Positions 25,201 to 32,150 of a stretch of 32,326 bases of DNA are shown here, in pieces. The stretch's first letter is position 1, and each line of letters opens with the position of its first letter. Position numbers and translations under genes: made by a program. This DNA is from a bacterium (lineage in GTDB: Bacteria; Patescibacteriota; Minisyncoccia; UBA6257; JACOXY01). The notes under the pieces were generated by a model, which was not told the DNA's origin, made no database searches, and saw only the letters and a list, made by a program, of their open reading frames with translations. The DNA lies in assembly GCA_030680955.1 (NCBI GenBank), contig JAUXUB010000037.1, forward strand, positions 1 through 32,326. The letters are read 5' to 3'.

Positions 25201-25811
25201 CTAGAAATTTGAATTTAGCATCAAAAATTCCAAATTCCAAATTCCAAATTCCAAATTCTGTGCATTTGGAAGATTGGCCAGAAGTAAATAAGAAATTCAT
25301 TGATGATAAGTTAATTGCAGACATGACATGGGTGCGTAATATTGCAACGCTTGCTCTTGCAAAGCGAGCAGAAGTTGGAATTAAAGTAAGGCAACCACTC
25401 GCTTCTCTTAAATTCAGAATTCAGAATTCAGAATTTAGAATTAGCAAGGAGTTGCTACAGATTTTAAAAGATGAAATTAATATTAAGGAAATTATTTACG
25501 ACTCTAAAATTAAAGAAGAAGTTGAGTTAGATACTATTATTACCCCAGTACTTCGAGAGGAGGGAATAGTGAGAGAGTTTGCTAGACTAGTTCAAGAACT
25601 TAGGCAGAAGGCAGAAATGCAACCAAAGGATAAAGTGGAATTATATATAGACACGCCAGAGTTTGCAGAAATTTTGGAGCGGAGCGAAACAGAGCTCAAG
25701 AAACAAGTTGGCGCTGCAAAAATTAATTTTAAACGGGCAGAGAAATTAAATATCGAAATTGAGACAAAAATTGAAGACCATAATTTATGGGTCGGGCTAA
25801 AAAAAGCATAA
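22224..25811 (+). CDS. ileS: Isoleucine--tRNA ligase with internal histidine-phosphatase-like domain
   Basis: [93 protein letters not shown]. Confidence 0.96.
   Translation: [1195 protein letters not shown]
23128..23158 (+). repeat. Heptanucleotide repeat (ATTCAGA)x4 inside ileS
   Basis: Read directly; encodes [11 protein letters not shown]. Confidence 0.95.
23728..24290 (+). other. Histidine phosphatase (PGM-like) domain inserted within IleRS
   Basis: [81 protein letters not shown]. Confidence 0.85.
24875..24899 (+). repeat. Heptanucleotide repeat (GTCAAAA)x3+ inside ileS
   Basis: Same unit as in argS; encodes KSKVKSQKS. Confidence 0.95.
25228..25255 (+). repeat. Heptanucleotide repeat (TTCCAAA)x4 inside ileS
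   Basis: Read directly; encodes [11 protein letters not shown]. Confidence 0.95.
25412..25442 (+). repeat. Heptanucleotide repeat (ATTCAGA)x3 + ATTTAGA inside ileS
   Basis: Read directly; encodes [11 protein letters not shown]. Confidence 0.95.
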
Positions 25812-25850
25812 AGATTTTTAAGTTATTATGGAATAAGTTATAATATATCT

Positions 25851-26612
25851 ATGTTAGAAGAACTCAAAAAAATAGGATTATCAGAGAACGAAGCCAAGGT
25901 CTATTTGGTATTATTAGAGATAGGTAGTGCAACTGCAGATGAAATTGCCAAAAAAGCTGGAGTAAAGCGACCAACTACTTATGTGCAACTTGAAGACCTC
26001 ATGAATAAAGGTTTAGTTTCGAGTTTTGAAAAAATAGTTAAAAAAGGTGGAGCAGAAAAAACTTTCTTCCGTGCTGAAGACCCAGACCATTTGCAAAAAT
26101 TGGTTGAGACCGAAAATAAAAAAGCTAAGGAGAGAATGCTAGTCTTAGAGAAAAGTTTGCCAGAACTTGGTAGACTATTTCAGTTTGCAGGGTCTCGGCC
26201 TAAGGTTAGATTTTTTGAAGGGAAAGAGGGATTGCAAACGATGCAAGATGAAGCTTTTAAGATGAAAGATAAACATATAATATCAATTGTCGATTTTGAC
26301 GGTATTATAAAAATTTTCCCAGATCATCCAGAAAAGCATACTCCAATCCGCGTGCAAAAAGGTATTCAATCAAAAGTCATTTATACTAGTGTGAATGGCG
26401 ATATTTTAGGACGCGAAAATAAAGCAATGTTACGTGAAACAAGATTCATTTCCCCTGATCAATTTCCTTTTACGTGTGATTTGGCAATTTACGATCATAT
26501 TTTGAGTATCTCAGCACTTCGTGAAAAATCGGTAGGAGTTTTAATAGAGGATAAGGATATTTCAAATTCGATGCGAGCATTGTTCAAGCTTTTGTGGGAA
26601 AAACTAAGTTAG
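25851..26612 (+). CDS. TrmB-family transcriptional regulator
   Basis: LKKIGLSENEAKVYLVLLEIGSATADEIAKKAGVKRPTTYVQLEDLMNKGLV; TATAAT 25839-25844 leaderless start. Confidence 0.88.
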   Translation: MLEELKKIGLSENEAKVYLVLLEIGSATADEIAKKAGVKRPTTYVQLEDLMNKGLVSSFEKIVKKGGAEKTFFRAEDPDHLQKLVETENKKAKERMLVLEKSLPELGRLFQFAGSRPKVRFFEGKEGLQTMQDEAFKMKDKHIISIVDFDGIIKIFPDHPEKHTPIRVQKGIQSKVIYTSVNGDILGRENKAMLRETRFISPDQFPFTCDLAIYDHILSISALREKSVGVLIEDKDISNSMRALFKLLWEKLS

Positions 26613-26622
26613 TCAAAAAAAA

Positions 26623-26653
26623 CAAGGGGACTACACTTTGTAGCCCCCTTTTG
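26623..26653. terminator. Rho-independent terminator, possibly bidirectional
   Basis: GGGGaCTAC-acttt-GTAGcCCCC-TTTTG; U-rich on minus side as well. Confidence 0.7.
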
Positions 26654-27065
26654 AGTCAAAACAGAGATTATCTATCGTTTTCGAACGATTCTTTTCTGTT
26701 TGAGCGCATTTCGAGAAGAAGACATCTGCTTTTCAATGAATTTTACTTCACTTGCCTTCGTTAGATTCCTGATCCACCATATTTCATATGGCACCTCCTT
26801 GATGTTTCTTAAAGATGGATATTGGCCGGTTGACCTCTGGTTTATGTCTCGTATTTTCCACAGCATCCATGCTGGGGAGCCTGATACTAAACATTAACCC
26901 ATCTTTGCAGTAATTGTAGCATATTATTAAGAAATAGTCAAATTTATCACAAAACAGTCTATTGAAATTGACATATTTCTGTGTTTTAAGATTGAAGAAA
27001 TGAGTAGAAAAAATGTGGTGAATGCTTACTAAAAAGCCCATTTTATGGGCTTCTGTCATAGGTAC

Positions 27066-27094
27066 TTGACAAAAATCAATTTATCGAGTATAAT
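27066..27094 (+). promoter_or_regulatory. Near-perfect sigma70 promoter
   Basis: TTGACA 27066-27071, 17-nt spacer, TATAAT 27089-27094. Confidence 0.85.
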
Positions 27095-27099
27095 GGCGG

Positions 27100-27795
27100 C
27101 AGGTTAGAATGAAATCTTGACTGTGGGGCTTCAAGATCCCATATAAGGAGCTGAAGATACAGATTGACCGTAACCACAAAATAACAGGTCTAAGTATAGT
27201 CGCTCCATTGCCTTGCCGTAGCATATTTGCGAAGGCAGGCGCCTCCTCTAAGGAGGCCAGTACTAGCAAAACCAATTATTGAACTTTGTGGTAGTGGCCT
27301 CTTTAGTGGGATGGAAAGCTCTTTTAAATTAAATAAAATCATCTGTACAGGAATTAGAGATTAACCAACGATCAACCACCGATAACCAATAACGCGATAC
27401 AAACTCAGAAAAGAGTTTCAGGTCGTTAGTTGTAAGTTGTAGGTCATAAGTTGTATGTTAATTCCCAATTTCTGTACAGATGGTCGCGCGTAGCCATCCA
27501 GGTACGGGGTCACGGAGTAACCCCTCCGTGTTCAGCAAAGGCTGTGTCCGTGGAATGGCCACCCGGATACAGATTCTGAGGCGATTCGCTGCCAAGCTAT
27601 GTCGTTCAGGACGACGTGGTTTGCTCACACCAAAGCCCTTGGTGTGATGGGGTCCTTCTTATTAAAGATAAGGAGGATTCAAAGCGGACGAGCAGGATTT
27701 ATCGGGCCAGTCGACTGAGGCTAAGAACCTCCGATAAGGGCTCAAATCCTTCCTGCTCCCAGGTACCTGACCTGGACTGCGCGCGACGTTTTTTT
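27100..27795 (+). ncRNA. Candidate large structured noncoding RNA, class not recognised
   Basis: Strong promoter, no convincing ORF, three domains closed by long-range helices (27173-27180/27285-27292; 27341-27365/27457-27481; 27483-27503/27770-27787), many local hairpins, T7 tract 27789-27795. Confidence 0.65.
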
Positions 27796-27832
27796 GGGAA
27801 AGGTTTTTACGTCGATTAAAAACCTACCACCA

Positions 27833-27875
27833 CCAAGAGAGGCGAACACCTGCAACAAGGGTGCGCCTCTCTTGG
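27833..27875 (+). repeat. 12-bp perfect hairpin
   Basis: CCAAGAGAGGCG 27833-27844 / CGCCTCTCTTGG 27864-27875. Confidence 0.8.
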
Positions 27876-27929
27876 ATTCAAAAAAAGTTGTACCGTTTAG
27901 TGGGTTTCCCGGAGAAAGAATTCAAATTA

Positions 27930-28062
27930 GCCCGAGGGATCAGTATGACACTATTTCCCAGCTTCTGTGGTTCGTGTCGACCCTCGGGCCTCTTTCAAAG
28001 TTCATATATAAAATGTGGTAGTCTACGCCAAGGCTATGTCATACCGGTGGATTTTGAAAGGG
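27930..28062 (+). other. Structured module A
   Basis: GCCCGAGGG 27930-27938 / CCCTCGGGC 27981-27989, immediately followed by CTCTTTCAAAG 27990-28000 pairing with TTTGAAAGGG 28053-28062. Confidence 0.6.
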
Positions 28063-28192
28063 AAGACATGGGGTTTTCTCTTTGCACATAAAAAATTGAC
28101 GCTCTACCAACTAAAGGTAGCCTACGCTAAATAAGCTACGGTGAACCAAAACCCGCCTACGTCGAGACTTCGGCGAGGCAATGGAGGACGAG

Positions 28193-28483
28193 ATGCAGAA
28201 GACGAATGTTGAGCTCGCTCGCGAGCAGGGATGCACGGCGCGGCAGATTTCGAAGTCACGTCGACGTGGCTTGATCATGAAAATCATGAGGGTCGTAGGC
28301 AGGCGTAATGAAAGGGAAGCTGTGAAGTTTACGGCTCCTGCGCCACACCTCGATGAGCGTAGTCATCTCGCTCAAAAGCGTTCTCGCGCGGAGCGAGAGC
28401 GTGTCGAGCGGGCGCTCGCCGCGGCGGAGAAAGCCTCTGAAGCGAAGGGCGACGCGGAGGTGGCTGATTCATCGGCTAGCTAA
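28193..28483 (+). CDS. GC-rich small basic protein with HTH-like N-terminus
   Basis: GGAGG-N5-ATG at 28193; MQKTNVELAREQGCTARQISKSRRRG; local GC content clearly above surroundings. Confidence 0.55.
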   Translation: MQKTNVELAREQGCTARQISKSRRRGLIMKIMRVVGRRNEREAVKFTAPAPHLDERSHLAQKRSRAERERVERALAAAEKASEAKGDAEVADSSAS

Positions 28484-28500
28484 CGCACCACAACACAATC

Positions 28501-28815
28501 GGAGAGGTGAGCCTCGCTCACCTCTCCCTCTATCCAGTTTTATTTTTAACATGGGCTGCAAAAGTGGATCTGGATAGAGGGAGATGATTGAGTATGAATG
28601 ATAAATGTTTCAAATAGAAAGGGGGTGGATTGGTGAAGTATTATGTCCATCGTGGCGTAGTTTACTTCTCGCGTCGAGCCTATCTTCAGGCTCGAGACGG
28701 GGAGTAAACTGCCCCCAACAATTTGAAGGTTTTGTGGCGAACACCAGAAAGGTATTCTTCGGAATACCATCGCCACTCTTTTAAAGTCCGTATTTAAATG
28801 TGAACTTTGAAAGGG
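28501..28815 (+). other. Structured module B (series of 7-12 bp hairpins)
   Basis: 28501-28512/28516-28527; 28526-28537/28571-28582; 28659-28670 with 28703-28710 and 28674-28681/28688-28695; 28734-28740/28770-28776; 28751-28757/28762-28768; 28776-28787/28804-28815. Confidence 0.65.
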
Positions 28816-28944
28816 ATATTTTAAAAAAAAGTGAAAAAAATTGCCCAAGATAATAATGCGGCGTTTTTTTTCGTAACTAAATTCTAGTGTTTCGTTGTAT
28901 AATAGTTATACTATCCCTAATTAACCACTTCCTATAAGACTTTT

Positions 28945-29031
28945 GTCATTGCGAGGGCGAAGCCCGCGGCAATCCAGGAAATAATAGGATAAATCTGGAT
29001 TGCTTCGTCGTTCCTCCTCGCAAAGACGAGG
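28945..29031. repeat. REP/MITE-like palindromic element
   Basis: GTCATTGCGAGGGCGAAGCCCGCGGCAATCCAG ... CTGGATTGCTTCGTCGTTCCTCCTCGCAAAGAC; matches a GCGAAGC-type dispersed repeat pattern common in bacteria. Confidence 0.75.
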
Positions 29032-29066
29032 TTAAAAGAGTAGTGGTTAATTGGAGATGGTATTAT

Positions 29067-30857
29067 ATGGCTAAAAAGAAACTTACTTACAATCAAATAC
29101 AAGAAGGATTAGGTACTATTACACGTTTTTTAAAACCCTACCGTAGAGAGGTAATTATTTTAGTTGTAGTTAGCCTCATCTCTGCTTTAGGCAGTGCAAT
29201 TGCGCCATACCTTGTTGGGAAATTTTTTGATGCGTTATTAGGTAAAGTTGGGCCATTCATATTTTTTGGATATGTTGCCTCTCCCTTTGTGGTACTTTTA
29301 GGAATTTGGGCATTTGCCAAATTCTTAACTGATTTTGCAGAACGCTATAAAAATGTTGAATCGGAAAGAATTAGCACAACAATTGAAAGCGATTATATTA
29401 TTGGTGGCATGACGCATCTTATTAATTCTCCACTTGGATTTCACAAGAAGCACAAGATGGGAGAAATATTTAATCGCATTGAACGTGCCGCAGGTCGTCT
29501 AGGAAGCATAACAAGTCAAGTTGTCATTAACTTAGCGCCAGATATATTAAGTGTATTTTTTGCATTTTTTATTGTGATGTTTATTGATCCAATTTTAACA
29601 TTAGTGCTTTTTGGTGGCCTTTTAGTTTTCCTTATCGTTATTGCAATAGCGACGCCGCGATATATTGCTGTGCTTCAAAACGTCAACAAGGCATACAACA
29701 AGGCTTATGGCGAGGCATATGATTCGGTCATGAATGTTAATGCAGTAAAACAAGGTACGGCTGAGAATTATGAAAAAAGGAAATTGGAAAAAAACTTCAG
29801 ATACGCAGCTGTAAATTATTGGACGGATTACATGAAGATTCTTTCAAATCTAACGTTATCACAAAGGATTATTGTTTCACTTACTCAATTAACGATTTTT
29901 ATTATTTCTGTCTATTTTGTTCAAAATGGAAGAATTTCTTTGGGTGACTTAGCTGCATTTAATGGCTATGCCGCTATGGTATTCGGGCCATTTTATAGAA
30001 TGGGTTCCAATTGGGATCTTATCCAAAATGGACTAATTGCAATGCAGAGAGCAGAGAAGATTCTTGGAATTAATGAAGAACTATATACTCCTCCTAATGC
30101 TTTTGTATATGCTAATCCACAAGGAAATATAGAATTCAGAAGCGTTAGCTTTAAGTACGGAAGAGGACAGAGCTCGGTTCTTACCGATATTTCCTTTAAT
30201 ATAGAAGCAGGAAAAAAAGTTGCACTAGTTGGCGAGTCTGGTGTGGGGAAATCAACACTAACGGATTTAATGTCGTTCTATTATAAACCAACGAAAGGGG
30301 AAATTCTTATTGATGGCCGTGATATTTCGCGAGTTGACCTTACTTCTCTCCGTTCTTTTATCGCCGTAGTCGCACAAGAACCCATCTTATTTAATGAAAC
30401 AATTAAAAATAATATTAAGTACGGTTCATTTGGCATGACTGACGCAAAAATGTTAATGGCTGCCAAAATGGCTTATGCCGATGAGTTTATTCAGAAACTT
30501 CCTAAAAAATATAATCAACGGGTGGGAGACCGTGGTATTAGGCTTTCGGCTGGACAAAAACAGCGCATTGCAATTGCAAGAGCAATACTTAGAAATCCCC
30601 GAATTTTAATTTTAGATGAACCAACCTCTGCGCTTGATGCAAAAAATGAAAAATATATAACTGAATCTCTTGAAAAATTAATGGAAGGACGCACAACTTT
30701 TATTATTGCACATCGATTAAGCACAGTAAGAAAGGCGGATGTAATTTTTGTACTAGAGAAAGGAAAAATTGTAGAGCGTGGCAATCACGAAGAACTCATT
30801 AAAATTGAAGATGGCGTCTATAAAAAATTATACGATTTTCAAATAGGCTTGAAGTAA
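29067..30857 (+). CDS. ABC transporter, fused permease-ATPase (exporter type)
   Basis: N-terminal TMs; GESGVGKST, LSAGQKQRIAIARAIL, ILILDEPTSALD. Confidence 0.95.
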   Translation: MAKKKLTYNQIQEGLGTITRFLKPYRREVIILVVVSLISALGSAIAPYLVGKFFDALLGKVGPFIFFGYVASPFVVLLGIWAFAKFLTDFAERYKNVESERISTTIESDYIIGGMTHLINSPLGFHKKHKMGEIFNRIERAAGRLGSITSQVVINLAPDILSVFFAFFIVMFIDPILTLVLFGGLLVFLIVIAIATPRYIAVLQNVNKAYNKAYGEAYDSVMNVNAVKQGTAENYEKRKLEKNFRYAAVNYWTDYMKILSNLTLSQRIIVSLTQLTIFIISVYFVQNGRISLGDLAAFNGYAAMVFGPFYRMGSNWDLIQNGLIAMQRAEKILGINEELYTPPNAFVYANPQGNIEFRSVSFKYGRGQSSVLTDISFNIEAGKKVALVGESGVGKSTLTDLMSFYYKPTKGEILIDGRDISRVDLTSLRSFIAVVAQEPILFNETIKNNIKYGSFGMTDAKMLMAAKMAYADEFIQKLPKKYNQRVGDRGIRLSAGQKQRIAIARAILRNPRILILDEPTSALDAKNEKYITESLEKLMEGRTTFIIAHRLSTVRKADVIFVLEKGKIVERGNHEELIKIEDGVYKKLYDFQIGLK

Positions 30858-31858
30858 TCTATCTTAATCTTTTCCCTAACTTTTTTCATGGTTGTTTTTG
30901 CAATAGCTCTGGCCTTTTCTGTTCCTTCTTGCAAAAGGTTTTCTATAAATTTTGGATTTTTAGCTAACTCCTCTCGTCTTCCTCTGATTGGCGCAATGAT
31001 ATTTTCTAATATATCAATTAAAAGTTTTTTAACTTCAACGTCTCCCAAACCACCAAGCCTGTACTGAGCCTTTAATTTTTCAACCTCGATTTTATTTAAA
31101 TCAAAAATATCAAGATAGGTAAAAACAACATTACCCTCGACTTTACCAGGATTGTTTGCGCGAATATGATTTGGGTCAGTATACATCATCATCACTTTTT
31201 TTTTGATTTCCTTGAGCGAGTCACTAAGATAAATGGCGTTTCCTAACGATTTACCAGCTTTGTTGTTTCCATCAATTCCAATAAGGCGTGGTGCACGAGA
31301 GAGAATCGGCTGTATTTTCCTAAATGTTTCTCCATAAATAGAATTAAATTTTGTTACAATTTCATTAGCTTGTTCTATCACTGGCAGTTGATCTTCTCCA
31401 ACAGGTACTATGTTGCTGTCGCAAAATAAAATATCAGCGGCTTGACTTACTGGGTAAATTAAAAATCCAGCCGGTACGTTTTCTCCAAATCCCTTTTGTT
31501 TCATCTCATCTTTAACGGTTGGGTTTCTTCTAAGTCGAGCTAAAGTTACTAAATTTAGAAAGAGCACAGTCAATTCTGCAATTTCAGGAATTTGAGATTG
31601 GATGAAGAATGTAGTTTTTTTTGGAGATAGGCCTACAGCCAAGTTATCAAGAACTACCTCAAAAGCATTTTCTCTAACTTTACTAGGATTTTCAGCATTA
31701 TCAGTTAGAGCTTGAATATCTGCCACCATGTAAAAACAATGGGCATATTCGTTTTGAAGCTTGACTCTGTTTTGCATTGATCCAACAAAATGGCCAAGAT
31801 GGAGTTTTCCCGTTGGTCGGTCGCCTGTTAAGACCACATCCTCTTTAAGTTTTTTCAT
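30839..31858 (-). CDS. trpS: Tryptophan--tRNA ligase
   Basis: LTGDRPTGKLHLGHFVGSMQNRV; YMVADIQALTDN; GNNKAGKSLGNAIYLSD. Confidence 0.93.
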   Translation of the reverse strand: MKKLKEDVVLTGDRPTGKLHLGHFVGSMQNRVKLQNEYAHCFYMVADIQALTDNAENPSKVRENAFEVVLDNLAVGLSPKKTTFFIQSQIPEIAELTVLFLNLVTLARLRRNPTVKDEMKQKGFGENVPAGFLIYPVSQAADILFCDSNIVPVGEDQLPVIEQANEIVTKFNSIYGETFRKIQPILSRAPRLIGIDGNNKAGKSLGNAIYLSDSLKEIKKKVMMMYTDPNHIRANNPGKVEGNVVFTYLDIFDLNKIEVEKLKAQYRLGGLGDVEVKKLLIDILENIIAPIRGRREELAKNPKFIENLLQEGTEKARAIAKTTMKKVREKIKIDYFKPI

Positions 31859-31958
31859 AATAGTTTTGATATATTATTTATTTTTTCACCTGAAGGTTGA
31901 ATGTCAGATATTAGAATTGGTCTCGTCATGAGCTTGTCGAATGATTTAGACATAGGAA

Positions 31959-32150
31959 TTATTTTTTGATTTCTTGGACGCCTAAATCACGACAAATTTT
32001 GCGAGCTAAAAACTTATTAATTTCATTGTGGCGCGGTATCGTGGAGGCTCGATTTGTTAAAGGATTAATGAAAACGCTATGCTTAGCGCCTTCTCGAAGA
32101 AAAACACAACCTTCATTAACGAGATGTCTAATTAAATTTTGTCGTTTCAT
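31959..32150 (-). CDS. HicA-like mRNA interferase toxin
   Basis: MKRQNLIRHLVNEGCVFLREGAKHSVFINPLTNRASTIPRHNEINKFLARKICRDLGV. Confidence 0.85.
   Translation of the reverse strand: MKRQNLIRHLVNEGCVFLREGAKHSVFINPLTNRASTIPRHNEINKFLARKICRDLGVQEIKK

Noticed and set aside
23128-25442. Possible CRISPR array from repeated tracts in ileS
   Set aside because: Units are 7 nt, directly tandem with no spacers, and lie in an open coding frame.
27302-27330. RNase P RNA core (GGATGGAAAGCTC resembling GAGGAAAGTCC)
   Set aside because: Only a few positions match and no other conserved RNase P segments were seen in the expected order.
27690-27758. tRNA-like or tmRNA-like 3' domain (GAGCAGG...CTCAAAT...CCTGCTC)
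   Set aside because: No D-arm, anticodon arm or CCA context and T-arm pairing is imperfect; treated as one helix of the ncRNA candidate.
27616-28091. ORFs 27616-27819, 27794-28021 and 27861-28091
   Set aside because: Short, mutually overlapping, composed of helix-forming inverted repeats, no SD or recognisable domains; better explained by structured RNA.
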